Source: Rhabdophis nuchalis
Lineage: Eukaryota; Chordata; Lepidosauria; Squamata; Natricidae
Assembly: GCA_039707465.1 (NCBI GenBank)
Contig: CM077644.1
Location: 142,600,462-142,664,461 of the forward strand
Direction of reading: 5' to 3'
Length of the DNA: 64,000 bases
Made by a program: the position numbers and the translations under genes. The notes below the pieces were generated by a model. It worked only from the letters and a program-made list of their open reading frames with translations, did not search any database and had not been told where the DNA came from. The first letter of the stretch is position 1; each line of letters starts with the position of its first letter. Shown piece by piece: positions 37,906-49,319 of the stretch.

Positions 37906-38162
37906 CAGTGGTGGGTTCCAGATCCGGTATGGTTGGAACGGGTCCGGCAGTGTCCACATAGACGCGTGCAGAGTGCGCATGCATCATACCTGCAGCGACG
38001 CCTCCGCAAGCCTCTGTGACACTCCAGCTGCTCGGTGGAGCGTCGCACAGGCACTGTACATGCCATGCATGTGCGCGGAAATGCCAAAGGCTTTAAAGGA
38101 CAGGTAAGGAGCTCGGGCAGGTGGGTGGGTCCTCCAGAGCACCGTACCGCAACCCACCACTG
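37906..38162. mobile_element. hAT-type MITE with 8-bp target duplication
   Basis: A 257-bp element with termini CAGTGGTGGGTTCCAGATCC and ...GCAACCCACCACTG, flanked by the exact 8-bp direct repeat ATAGTACC at 37898-37905 and 38163-38170. It is GC-rich internally. Related termini occur at 15536-15828 and probably at 4830-5028. Confidence 0.9.
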
Positions 38163-38610
38163 ATAGTACCACACAAATTCACATATTCATGCTAGTTAAA
38201 ATCATTTCTAAATATTCAGAAAAAATCCATTGCACAAGATAAAATCTATTGCTTCAAATAATCAAAAAAATATAAAGGAGAGAGAATACATATGGGAATA
38301 TAGATTCAATATCATAAATTCAACAAATCTGCTTAATTGTCCTGTGAAAGTTTATTGAATTAAGTTGAGGAAACATCATTTGATAATAAGCCAAGATAAC
38401 TTAAAATGCATAATATGTCCCCAATTGATGGGGGAGTCTGTTCAAATTTTTCAACATGCCTACTTAGGTGAAATGCTATAGAAACACAATGGAATGTAAT
38501 TAGAATCATAATAATTGGAGATAGCAGTGACTGCCATTTGCTATCTGTTGGTTAAATTTGCAGAAAGTTGATTTCATTTTCTTGATGTGGATCTTTTGTT
38601 TTTTTTAAAG

Positions 38611-38688
38611 GTACGGACACTCTTTGTCAGTGGTCTGCCCCTGGATATCAAACCCCGAGAACTGTATCTCCTGTTCAGACCATTCAAG
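38611..38688 (+). CDS. RBPMS: RBPMS coding exon with RNP2 of the RRM
   Basis: This 78-nt exon encodes 26 residues starting [18 protein letters not shown] and ending LLFRPFK. It is flanked by a pyrimidine tract plus AG (acceptor) and GT (donor), and is phase 0 at both ends. The protein is the start of the single RNA-recognition motif of RBPMS, an RNA-binding splicing and post-transcriptional regulator; LFVSGLP is the RNP2 strand. GLPLDI, with Leu, matches RBPMS, whereas RBPMS2 has Val there (family knowledge). In vertebrate RBPMS this is the second coding exon. The first coding exon, a short N-terminal tail, was not found upstream in the window and is presumably farther 5'. Splice sites are inferred, not observed in transcripts. 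Confidence 0.95.
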
Positions 38689-39603
38689 GTATTTTTTTGA
38701 CTATCAATCTTGGAAGACAAAACTGAGACCAAGAGCCTTGATGTGCTTATTTATAGAAACATTGTGATTTGTGTTGTTATTATAAATGGCATATTCCCAC
38801 AGTAATGTCTGATGGGTTCCTCCGGAGGGGAATATAATATTCCCAGTATCTGGATTTTTAAAACTTTGGAATACAGTTAATTGTAATATCTTATTTCAAC
38901 TAAAACTTGGCTAGGAGGACTTTCAAAGAGACTGAAAGTTGGCCAAACATTCCCAAAGAAAATGACAATAAATATTAAAAGTGGTGTAAAGAAGGCTCCA
39001 AGTTACACATACAAGCTTCTACTGATGATAAACATTAGGTAGAGCTAATAAGGTCTGTAAATGTCATGCCATATATTGTAGGTGCTACCATATAGTCTTC
39101 CAAGGCATATTTTATTGGTTTTTTAAAATGTTTCTAATACCAGCAATTGAAATGTACATATCTAACATGTTTTTTTTACTTGTTCTGGGCTGATAAACCT
39201 CATTTTCATTTATAGAAAGCATAATATTAGCCTATACATGTATGAAATCCATCTTTCTTGGTAATGGAATCTTTTAATCCAATTCATTACATTTCTCCAC
39301 CCACCCCTTTTGAGCTGGGTGTCATGGGGGAAAAAATCTTTTTTGTGTCGTTTCTGTTTGACATCTTGATTATACACATATTATTACGACTGTACAAAAC
39401 ATTTGAAAGAATTGTTTCACGAAATGTGTTAGAAACAACAAAGCATCTCTGTTTGGAATTATTCAAATAGCCAGGTTGTTTGCAAGACTTTTAGCTTGCA
39501 GAAGACTTGATTTCTTTAACACTTCACAGAGAAGTGCTTTGCTTATGCTCACTTGCTTTGCCAAACATCTCTTTTGAATGCTTTGCAAATCCCTAATACA
39601 TAT

Positions 39604-39932
39604 CCTATTCTCAACTTTCCCAATACTGTGACCTTTTAATACAGTTCCTCATGTTGTGGTGACCCCCAACCATAAAATTGGTGTCTCAGTTCCTAAGACC
39701 ATTGAAAATATGTGTTTTCTGATGGTCTTAGGCGACCCCTGTGAAAGGGTCATTCAACCCCTTTGGGCAGGGGTGGGCAAACTTTGCAACTTTAAGTCTG
39801 AAGGACTTCAGCTCCCAGACTTCTCCTTTGCTGGCTGGAGAATTATGGGAGCTGAAGTCCTTCAGACTTAAAGTTACAAAGTTTGCCCACCCCTGCCCAA
39901 AGGGGTTGCGACCCACAGGTTGAGAACCGCTG
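39604..39932 (-). mobile_element. SPIN-like hAT non-autonomous element, interrupted
   Basis: Read on the - strand it starts CAGCGGTTCTCAACCTGTGG (end at 39932), GTCGCGACC-like, and after an interruption continues TTTCACAGGGGTCGCCTAAG, GGAACTGAGACACCAATTTT and GGTTGGGGGTCACCACAACA. It ends with an eroded TTGAGAA inverted terminus near 39604. This matches my memory of the SPIN/Charlie-like hAT family known for horizontal transfer among tetrapods, including squamates. A palindrome (39768-39895) sits inside it. A clean 8-bp target duplication is not evident. Confidence 0.7.
39762..39901. mobile_element. Palindromic MITE nested in the SPIN-like element
   Basis: The 128-bp core 39768-39895 begins CAGGGGTGGGCAAACTTTGC and ends with its inverted complement. 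The inner arms contain GAAGGACTTCAGCTCCCAGA, as in the element at 26367. The bases flanking the core are CTTTGGG on the left and CCCAAAG on the right, an inverted rather than direct repeat, so the fold-back arms extend into the flanks. Confidence 0.8.
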
Positions 39933-40134
39933 TATTAGCAGTTTCTTAGTACTGAGGTATCTTCCATTGTATCTTCCACATGGTACTTTCTAAATCATTT
40001 TAACACTGCTTTTGATAATTTTGCCTCAGGAAAAATAGAGGCCAACAATCTTTATTTCTGGGAAACCCCCAAATGTTTCTCCCTATAGGCTGATTCAGAA
40101 GTGGCAGTGCTTGCCAACTTTTTTTTTAAAAAAA

Positions 40135-40245
40135 GACATGTGTGCCCTTGTCCCAAAGGTCCTTTTTCAACAGGCAACAGGACTTTCTGGTTTTTCTTTG
40201 AAGACATTTTGCTTCTCATCCAAGAAGCTTCTTCAGGTAACATGG
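40135..40245. repeat. Half copy of the fold-back element
   Basis: GGCAACAGGACTTTCTGG, CTTTGAAGACATTTTGCTTC and CATCCAAGAAGCTTCTTCAG parallel the left arm at 41740-41830. The opposite arm is missing. Confidence 0.6.
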
Positions 40246-41476
40246 GTGCCCTCAGCTATTAACTCTAGTACCCATTCTCAGCTCAGGCCTAGAAATCGGA
40301 ACACTAAGTTCTAATTCTATCTTGGCCATGAAAGCTGACTGGTTAATTTTCAGCCCAATTCTTTCAGCCCAACATACTTCACAGGGTTGTTGTGGGGAAA
40401 ATAGGAAGAAGAAGGAATATTAGGTATGTTTGCTGACTTGAGTTATTCATAAAATAATAAAGGCAGACACACTTTTTATTAAGGCTTGAAAACAGAATCA
40501 GATTTACAAGATTCTGTTAATGTAACCTTACAATAAAGTAGAACAGTTTCATTGGGTGTCTGGACTACCTCACAAGCTGACATCAGTCCTGCAAATCTGA
40601 CAGGACATTTCTCCTTGTCACCTTTACAGCTCAAGAAATAGAAGGGATCCCTTCTGGCACATTTGCCATGCCCACATTCCTTCTATGGGCTAAACTGTGT
40701 CTTTCCCCCTGCCTCTCAAGGTCATTCCCACATACCTTTACCCTTGGGGACAATTTGCAACAGTGGTGAATTGCATGCTAGCAATGAAAATGTTAGACTG
40801 CTTCAACAAAGAACTCTACCATAGAATCTTCTACCCAGAGGGAAAGCGTAAAGGGAAAGGCTACTCAGCTGTCGAAATGTAGAAGTATTGGCAGTTCAGC
40901 TGGTGCCCACAGCCTCGTTATAGTTGTTTTATCATCAGTGTTTGCAGAATGTAGTGGTGGTAGGGACTCCTTAGGTATTCTCTGAGTGTACAGCAGCAAA
41001 ATTACCCAACTGATCTTACCTAACAATAGTGAAATAATGTCTTGCTTTTCACAAGGGAACTATCAGATATGGCAAAGCAGTTGTTTACATCAGTCCAGGG
41101 GGCAAACCTTTGCCCTAGAACTAGGACTGCAACACTCTCTATGCAGCATTTTTTTCTGGAATGGAACTGAATTAGTAGTTAATTTGCAAGCCCACAGTGT
41201 GGAGGGGACCCACTGGTGCAGTAGCACCAGTTTTCGGAGCAGTAGAATCCTTGCATTATAGAACAGTCCTGAATACATGAGCATCTTGCAGTACAAATTC
41301 CTGTGCATTGCATCATGATGTAAGTACAAAATGATGGAGCTCATGATAGCACGTCACACATGACGTCATTTTGGCACTTTTGTTGTGGGGAATGAATGCC
41401 TGTGTTAAACACAATCTTATTTTTGTTACTCCAGAGCAAATACAGAGTCTCTATGGAGATTCTTAATCATCCAGGT

Positions 41477-41720
41477 CAGGGGTCAGCAATCTTAAACATT
41501 CAAAGAGCCACTAAGGTCCTAAACGGAAGCCCCCTATTCAATTCTGGAGCCAACCAAAAATCCAGTTTCCTCCACCATAGAGTTTCCTCCTAGTATCCTT
41601 TTTCCTCTACCTGCCCTAACCGAAAGCCCCATCAATTGTGGAGCCAACTGGTGACAGGGAGCCGCAGCAGAGAGATGAAAGAGCCACATGTGGCTCCAGA
41701 GCCACAGTTTGCTGACCCTG
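41477..41720. mobile_element. hAT-like MITE
   Basis: Terminal inverted repeats CAGGGGTCAGCAA on the left and TTTGCTGACCCTG on the right. The interior has CACATGTGGCTCCAGAGCCA. No convincing 8-bp target duplication was seen. Confidence 0.75.
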
Positions 41721-41724
41721 GTTG

Positions 41725-41905
41725 TCCAAAAAGGGCCTTTTCCAAAAGACAACTGGATTTTCTTGGTTTTTTTAGTCTTTGAAAACGTTTCCCTTCTCAT
41801 ACAAAAAGAACTGAAGAAGCTTCTTGGATGAAAAGTGAAATGTTTTCAAAGAAAAAAAAAACACCAAGAAAGTCCAGTTGCCTTTTGAAAAAGATACCTT
41901 TGGGA
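41725..41905. repeat. Fold-back element
   Basis: An imperfect palindrome. The left arm has CAACTGGATTTTCTTGGTTT and GAAAACGTTTCCCTTCTC; the centre has CTGAAGAAGCTTCTTGG; the right arm has TTTTCAAAG and ACCAAGAAAGTCCAGTTGCC. A half copy of the same arm is at 40140-40245. This looks like a MITE, superfamily unknown. Confidence 0.7.
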
Positions 41906-41970
41906 TAAATCTGATCTTGCTTTTATATACATTTGTAGGATATTTTTTTTCTGTATACTTTATTCAAAAT

Positions 41971-42425
41971 ACAGTACGGATAATCCTCATTAACTGACCA
42001 CTCATTCAGCAATTGTTTGAAGTTATGATGGCATTGAAAAAGGAGGCTTGTGACAGATTTTCAAGATGCAACTGTTGCAGGGTCTCCTCAATCACATGGT
42101 GGTGATTTGGGCTCTTGGCAGCTGATGCGCATTTACAAAGATCGTAGCGCTCTGCAGTCCCGTGACTGCCATTTGTGACCTTCACAGGCAGCGTCTGACA
42201 AGCAAAGCCAATGGGGAAGCCAGCAGGAATTCAAAAGTTGCATTACGTGATGTCAGGCTTAATAACCCACAGTGATTCACTTAATGACCACAGCTGGAAC
42301 TGCCAAACTGTCATCAGATGCGGGCATATTGGGCAGAGTCATGTATTTTTTTTACTTTACAACTGTGCGCTTAGTTAATAGAGTTGTTAGTCCCAATTGC
42401 GGTTAGTAAGAGAGAAGTGTCTGTA
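41971..42425 (+). mobile_element. TA-flanked repeat family copy
   Basis: Starts ACAGTACGGATAATCCTCAT and ends AGAGAAGTGTCTGTA. Internal ACTGCCATTTGTGACCTTCA and GATTCACTTAATGACCACAG follow the family order. Confidence 0.65.
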
Positions 42426-42712
42426 GTTCCAACAATAATGAATATTTTTTAAAGTAATAGTATATAGCATTAATACTTTAACTCAGTTTTTAATCCTAAC
42501 ATTGTATACAAAGTTAAATATATATTATTAATCAGTTGTCTGAAATAATTAGGTCTTTTTATGAATTATGGTTGCTGCTCTTTTAAAAGAAAGCCAAATG
42601 ATAAAGAATGTTGTGTATTACTGTGTGACAATGTGTTGATATATTTAAATGTACAGATCTGAAGATCTTGTATATTATTTTATACATATATAGTTTTTAT
42701 TTTTCTCTCCAG

Positions 42713-42751
42713 GGGTATGAAGGTTCTCTTATTAAACTCACTTCAAAGCAG
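42713..42751 (+). CDS. RBPMS: RBPMS 39-nt coding exon (RRM)
   Basis: This is a 13-codon exon, GYEGSLIKLTSKQ, preceded by a pyrimidine-rich tract ending CTCTCCAG and followed by GTAAGG. It is phase 0 at both ends and joins directly to the previous exon (FRPFK|GYEGS) and the next (TSKQ|PVGF). TSKQ matches RBPMS, whereas RBPMS2 has TARQ. It forms the helix 1/strand 2 part of the RRM. Because its length is a multiple of three, skipping it would keep the frame but remove the second strand of the fold. It lies about 4 kb downstream of the previous exon. Confidence 0.95.
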
Positions 42752-43109
42752 GTAAGGCTAACACTGAATAAATGCTTTATCATAACCATCATATGAGGTT
42801 ATTAAGATGTGGTAAATTATAAATGGTAAACTTGGTATAAAAGTTCAGCACAGAGGTTTAAATATCAGTATTCTTTTTCTTTTTTAACAAAAGTCACTGA
42901 AGATGGTCAGAATAACTGAATTCATAGTTTAACCCATTACAGTCTGTCTAATTGATTCAGTACTTATCTTTTAACTACAGTAATCACTGTGTTAGAGATG
43001 TATGATAGATGTATTTGAAAAATTAAAATTGTGTCCAGCCCAGTTCATCTGCAAAATGTGATCACTGACATGCCGAAGGGATGATTGTGATTATGTTGTT
43101 TTGCAAATC

Positions 43110-46100
43110 TCACTTTAAAAAAATATAATTTTATTGAAGACATTTTTAACAAGATAAAATAAGCAAAAATATTAGAACAGAAACAAAATAAAGAAAATGA
43201 AAAGAAAAATACAAATAGAAAAGAAAAAGCAGGGGGAGAAGAGGTGACTTCCCACCTTTTTGATAACAGTAATAAACACATTTATATTCCACCTTCTGTC
43301 TCTAAGGTAACGTCATAGTTTCCTTCTTTCCATAAGCTACCCCTTCTAATCTTCATACTCATAAATCACAAGCTTTCCCCCCTCTTTTTTCAGCAAAAAG
43401 TCTGTAGGAGAGTTCCAATCATTGATAAATGTAGTTGTTGATCATTCTCTAATCTGACAGGACAATTTTGTCATCTCTACTAGTTCTGTCATCGTCACCA
43501 TCCATTCCTCCCTTGTTGGCTTGTCAGAGTCTTTTCATTTTTGCACATATGGCAATAATCATATGGAAAAAAAATCTAACTTTCTAAGTGAATGTCCACT
43601 AATCCCAGCAAGAAAAGTTCTGATTTACATGTATTTGAATCCAGAAGTTTCTGGGTTTTTTACAAGTCCAGTAGTCATAAAAATGATTCATGTGGTCCAA
43701 CATGCATTTAAAATACCTTTATACATTCTAGATAATTTTTCTGGAGTCATATACCATTGTTACATCTTTTAGATTATAACGTAATATAAATTTCAGTCTT
43801 TTTAACCAGATATTTTCCCACTGTTTCATCAGTGTATTGTGTCCAAAGTTCTTAGCCCATTTTAATCACAGTCTTTCATTTGTTCTTTTTTCATTTCAAA
43901 CTTTCAGCTAAATTTTACTTTTATATAAATTTACATTTTAGTAAATACATGTTCATCATTTGTACATAGTTAAACTTCATATTCGGTCATCTGTTGTCAA
44001 TTCCAAACATCCTATTATCAACCTTAAATCTTTCTCTTCAACTATGCATACAAAAACCATTAAAAACTAAATCCCTCTTCAGTCAATTACTCTTTTGAGT
44101 TCATCTTACATTCTCCATATTCCGGTTAGAAGAGCTCTTAATAAGTTAACCATTTTTCTCTATCTACTGTTTCTTTCCTGTAAAGCGTTTTTTATGCTGA
44201 GATCCATAAAGGCATTTTCAGGGAGAGCCTGAGTTTATATCTATTTCATAGTCTCATTATAGCATTTTTAACATAAAATTTCTCAAAATCTAATTTAACC
44301 TTAACTTTTATCATACCATTAAAAAATCCATACCATCCAAAGCTCAGATTGTGCTTTTCTAATTCTAAAATTCTCTTTGTTTCTCAGAAAAACCAATTCT
44401 TCCATCCCGAATAAGCAGCAGGCTAGAAAACGTCATTTCAAATCAGGCAGTCTCGTTGCATGTTAAAATATTTTATATTTAATTCTTCTTTTTTTCCACT
44501 GCTATAAAATTTTAGATGTATCTTTTTTGCCATTGTATAGTAATAGTAATCAGTTATAATAGATATTATTTGAAAAAGAAAATGTTATTCTTAGCAAAAT
44601 ATTCATTTTTATCATATAAATTCTCCCCAAAATGATAAATCTTATCGTGTCCTTAATTTCTGGTATTACATACGATTCATGTTTCATATTCAAGTATTTC
44701 ACTTTTTTCTTATTCTTAATATTCCCCCCTTCCCATCAGTTCCATTTGGTTTTTCCAGTTTTATATTCCTTGTTAATTATTTATTTTTAACATCATGTCA
44801 AAAATTATTTATTTTTAACATCATGTCTTTTATTTATTTTAAAATCAGTTAACACCCCAATGCTTTAGCTTTTCTATAAATATTTCTGCTCCTACCAGAA
44901 GGTTTTCCAAAATTATCACCAGGTCATCAGCAAATGCCAGTAATGTATGTGTTTTTCTTTTAATCTTCGTTCCAGCATTTCTCTCATCTTATATCTCTGT
45001 TGAATACTTCCAAAGCTAAAATAATTAGCAATGGTGACAAGGACCATTCTTGTTTAGTCCCTTTCTGTAACTCACAAGTTTTGTTTATTCTCAATTCACA
45101 ATTAACCGTGTTTTTTGTGATATATGATTTTACCCATTTGATAAAATTCTCTCCAAAATCCATATATTCTGAAATTTTAAGCAAAAAAAATGTCCAGTTC
45201 AAAATTGTCAAAGGACTTTCTGCATCAAGAAAAATCAATGTTGTTTTCTTTTCATAATGATGTTGTAAGTATTCCAAAATATCCTATATGTTTCTAATAT
45301 TGTCCCTTAGTTTTTAGGTGAAAATTCAAACTGATTATAGTCCTATAAAACCATCTTCATTTTCTCAGCTGAAATCATCGTAAATAACTTACAATCATTC
45401 TTCAATAATAATATTGAGAAATAATTTTTGGTCAGGTCAAATCTTGACCTTCTTTAGGTATTAGTAGTATATTAGCCTCTATCAAACTATCTGGTATCTT
45501 TTTAGTCTGTAACATGTTCATTATCTTTTGCAATGGTTGTAGTCATTTGTCTTCAAAATATAATAACAAGCTGGTAAACCATCTGGTCCTTGTTGTGACT
45601 TTTTTATAGCTTCACAACATTTCTTATTGTAATGGATCCATTCATTCATTATTTCTGTAATTTTTGGAAATTTTTGTTTCTTTAAATATTCAACAATTTT
45701 TCCAGGGCAATTTCTCTTCTCTTACATTAATTAAAGTAGTACTGATATCATTTCTTCTGTTAATATAATATTTCTATGTTTTCATTTTAATATTTTTTCT
45801 CATGTTCCTCAATTTATATGCCAACAATTTCCCAAGCTTATTTGTAAATTCAAAATTCTTTTGTTTTGCATAATTTATTTTTACTTTCATTTCTCCTAGT
45901 ATTAGGAAGTACCACTGCTGTCATAAAAGTTTAATTTGGTATTACATAATTTTCTTTTGGGGGGATTGCTTTAATTCTTTAATTTTTATTTGACGCAAAA
46001 TCTTGGTTTTTTGTCTCTCTTTTCACTTTACTATTATGCTGTATAAAATATCCCTTCATAAAAGCTGTACTTGTGTCCCAAACCATTATTAGTCTCTACC

Positions 46101-47185
46101 TTTATTAAAATTACTATAAAAATGCCTTTAACTTCTTTTTACAATTTTTCATTACTTTTTCTTTCTGCAGCAATGTTTATTTACTTTCCATCTGAAAGAA
46201 TTGATTTTCCTTTTAAATACTAAAGTTTGAAAATACCGTTGGCAGTATGTCCACTTATGAACACTAATAGCCAAATTCTTGGATATCCAAAACATAATTA
46301 ATTTTTGAGAAAGAGCTATGTCTTTCAGAATAATAAGTTTATTCTTTTGCATCATGATTTTTGTATCTTCATGCATTTACAAGCTCTAGATTATTCATCA
46401 TGTCAAAAAAAAGTTTTGATAATTTATCTTGTGCTGTTTTAATATCTTTCTCAGAGTTACTGTCCTTCTCTGGACAAATGTCAGACCCAAAGAGCCAGTA
46501 ATCTTTCCTAAGTTCAACACTCTGAAGAGTTTGGTATTGTTATTACCTATACACAAGAATTTAACGTTCAAAGCTAAATTAGTGCTAAATAAGGATGAAA
46601 GAAATTCATGGGGTGTTGTACAATGATTTCAAACTTATGATACATTTAACCCTGCCTTCCAGCTCAGCCTGCTGATCTTCTACAACAAATCACTCCATTC
46701 CAATTTTCCTTAAAGACCAATTTTTATATGGTTAGTTTGTTCATAATTCTTTTGTAAAAATTTACTTTATCCTCATTTGGAGCATAAATTTGCATTATTC
46801 AATTTTGGTCCCATGGAAATAGCTTCCAACCGCACATATCTACTATACCTGTTGCCCAATTGTTTTTATAGTTTTTATACTGTTAGCCACCCAATCATTG
46901 ACTGAGCTATAGAAATTGAATGAATGAATAAATAATTATCAGTCAACATCAGTTCCGGTTTTAATTGGTGTTTACATATAAAACAATTCATTTCTCTTTT
47001 TAATTATAACTGAAATTATTTTGCAGATAAAATATTGTATATTCTTTTTTCTAATATGCATTTTTTAAAGGCAAACTATATCTCGTTTGAATTCTTTGAA
47101 ATAACTTCCTTCTTGTTTGAGGAGCATTTGCTCCATTTATATTTCTCATTAGGCTTTTAAAATTGATGTCTATACCAAAAACAAA
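43110..47185 (-). mobile_element. Decayed L1 LINE in RBPMS intron 3
   Basis: Antisense to the gene, AT-rich and full of stops, but L1 ORF2 landmarks appear in order on the - strand. Near 47080-47130 is an NGxNAPQxRRKLFQ-like endonuclease start. At about 45560-45590 is GPDGLPA (the PGPDG block). At 45100-45277 is LIFLDAESPLTILNW with LQKGTKQEWSLSPLLI, corresponding to the RT palm. At 44880-44960 is LAFADDLVIILENL, the FADD catalytic box. The 3' UTR-like A/T-rich end is at about 43110-43300. It is far too damaged to be active; the edges are approximate. Confidence 0.8.
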
Positions 47186-47980
47186 ACCAGTCCTGCCATT
47201 ACCTAATGATGTCTCTTCTTCAGTTTTTATGTTTTAGCTCTTTAAAGTACCGAGTGCTGAGGCTCTTTACGCTTCCCTTTGCATTTATTTCAGTTTATCT
47301 TTAAACTTTCTTAAAAAGTATCTTGCTTTTTGAATTGAGTTCAGTCCGAACCCCTGTGGTTTAAAACTGTCATGCTTTTAGTAGTAGCTGCCATTGGAAA
47401 CCTAAGACTGCAGATTTTCTTCTTATAGTTTGATTCCATGAAAGGGACAGTGGAATGTATACAGTATAGGAATTTGCTGTTGCTGCTGCAATTTTTAAAA
47501 AGGTTAAAGATCTTCAGGGTTGTTCATTTGGTAGCTAATCCAAATGTTAAAAAAAAGATAATTTGAAATTATTGGCCAACAAAACCCAGTCTAGATTTAA
47601 AAGCAGAATTGCTGAATTTTGATTATTTTCTCCAAATAAAATTCCTGTATTCAGCATGACACAATTAGGGAAGGATAAATTATTGTATTATTATCTAAGC
47701 ATTTTTCATATTGGTGATTATTTTTGCCTGTACAAAAAAAAAACTAGTATCCTGTCATACTGAAAGATGGGAAAATATATTAACAGGTGCAGATTCTTAA
47801 AAAACATAATTTCAGATTTTTGTCTAAAAATCTTTAAAAGAAACCTAGCCTAAACATTTTGATTATTTTTCACTTGTTAGGTTAAATCTGTTTACATACT
47901 TAGGAAATAAAGTGTTTAATAAAGGCAAGAGCAGAAGTAAGATTTGTTCTGTAGTTTCTACTAAATTAAGTGCTCTAGTA

Positions 47981-48349
47981 CAGGGGTCCCCAACCTTTTT
48001 TGCACCAGGGACTGGTTTCATTTTAAAGAAAATTCTGCGGACCAGCTGGCGTAGAGGAGGAGCGGGGGGAGGGGGAACAGGCAGCGCATGCGCAGGCGGG
48101 GGGGAGGGGGAACAGGCGGCACATGCGCACACAGGGGGGGAGTTGGCTCACTCAGCCCTCTAGGGCCTCCAATGGCACGAACGGCCGCGCCTGCGCTCTC
48201 CCGCAGAGTGGGAGTGGCCAGAGTGGAGTGGCCAGAGTGGAGGCACTCTGCCCAGGGGGCTGCTCCCTCCTCCTCTCTGGCCCTGCGGCCCGGTTCCTAT
48301 CAAGCCACGGACCGGCACCGGTCCGTGGCCCGGGGGTTGGGGACCCCTG
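47981..48349. mobile_element. hAT-type non-autonomous element
   Basis: A 369-bp element beginning CAGGGGTCCCCAACCTTTTT and ending GGGGGTTGGGGACCCCTG. The flanking 8-mers CTCTAGTA and CTGTAGTA match at 7 of 8 positions and probably are the target duplication. The interior is GC-rich, with a tandem duplication of a GGGGGGAGGGGGAACAGGCR-type unit at about 48060-48135. The open frames inside it are artefacts of its composition. Confidence 0.85.
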
Positions 48350-48445
48350 CTGTAGTACAATTATTTCAGAAAGGACTTCCTTGCTTTAATGTTTTTATAG
48401 ATAAATTAGTCTAAATAACAGACCTGTTTTAATTCTTGATAAATT

Positions 48446-48612
48446 TAGAACAATTAATCAGTGGAACAGATTGCCTCCAGAAGTTGTGAATGTTCCAACA
48501 CTGGAAGTTTTTAAGAAGATGTTGGATAACCATTTGTCTGAAGTGGTGTAGGGTTTTCTGCCTAAGCAGGGGAAGACTTCCAAGGTCCCTTCCAACTCTG
48601 TTATTCTAAATG
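48446..48612 (+). mobile_element. LINE 3' end (WNSLPPE type), sense
   Basis: Reads AATCAGTGGAACAGATTGCC, GAAGTTTTTAAGAAGATGTT and GGTCCCTTCCAACTCTG on the + strand, the same 3' end as at 2525-2700. The tail is one TTATTCT unit. Confidence 0.75.
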
Positions 48613-49319
48613 CAAAGTTTAGATGAAGCATTTTGGAATACAAGTAATCATTTCCTTCTTTTAATTTGTTTTCATAGTCTTTTGATATTGGATAAATGAT
48701 TTTCCACAAATGGGACATCTCACAATCTTTAAGATTCATTTTGGAGGCATGATCTCTTAGAGTTTCCAAGAATGTGAAATAAATAAAATTAACCACAGTC
48801 TTTTAAAATTGTTACTTGATATATAAAATGCAACATTGAATAGAATTGTCCAAAATATTTATTTTTAAATATGCCATATATGAGTTGTTGAGAAAACTGT
48901 TATCTTAAATGCAAAATTCAAAATGCTTTCAGCATTTTGGGAGAAGCCTGAGCTTGAAACAAAAGAAGTTTCAAATTCAAAACACTGAATTTCAAATTTG
49001 GAATGCTTCCAAATTGTTTGGAAAGTCCCATCCGGCATTTGACAAGGGATATTTTGTGAAAATTCACACTAAAAAAATTCAGAAATGAAATGTTTGGACA
49101 TTCCTAGAACAGAACAGTGTAATCAACAAAAGTCTACACAATGAAAAATCAATACCAGCTTATGAACTAAAAATAATGTAATAATGTCTAATTTGGGCTA
49201 TCATCAATGTTTCAAATGAGGTTTTTTGCTTAATTTTTGAATTAAAAGTAGCATGTGAAATAATGGATAATTCTGACTGTGAACAGTCCAGAAACATTCT
49301 AATTTTTCTCTTCTTTCAG

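Larger units (their letters stand above)
1..38610 (+). other. RBPMS: RBPMS intron 1 (3' part)
   Basis: This is inferred intron because it precedes the second coding exon and no first exon, start codon or promoter of RBPMS was recognised in it. Repeats are listed separately. Stretches where I see only AT-rich intronic DNA with no recognisable element are roughly 1-1030, 2710-4720, 7680-8580, 12270-12740, 12930-15530, 17190-17965, 18960-23370, 24270-25410, 27120-28260, 28490-29170, 29800-30900, 31320-31850, 32710-34290, 35760-36640 and 36990-37900. Small conserved elements could be missed by eye. Confidence 0.75.
38689..42712 (+). other. RBPMS: RBPMS intron 2
   Basis: Intron of about 4.0 kb between the RNP2 exon and the 39-nt exon, with GT at 38689 and AG at 42711-42712. 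It contains a SPIN-like hAT element with a nested palindrome (39604-39932), fold-back fragments, a hAT-like element (41477-41720) and one copy of the TA-flanked repeat (41971-42425). 38690-39600 and 40250-41470 contain nothing else I can identify. Confidence 0.85.
42752..49319 (+). other. RBPMS: RBPMS intron 3
   Basis: Intron of about 6.6 kb, mostly occupied by a decayed antisense L1 (about 43110-47185), plus a hAT element (47981-48349) and a LINE 3' end (about 48446-48610). 42752-43100, 47190-47980 and 48620-49319 hold nothing recognisable beyond AT-rich sequence. Confidence 0.85.

Noticed and set aside
47863..48414. Several frames of 66-108 codons
   Set aside because: They lie within a GC-rich non-autonomous hAT element with inverted termini and a probable target duplication.
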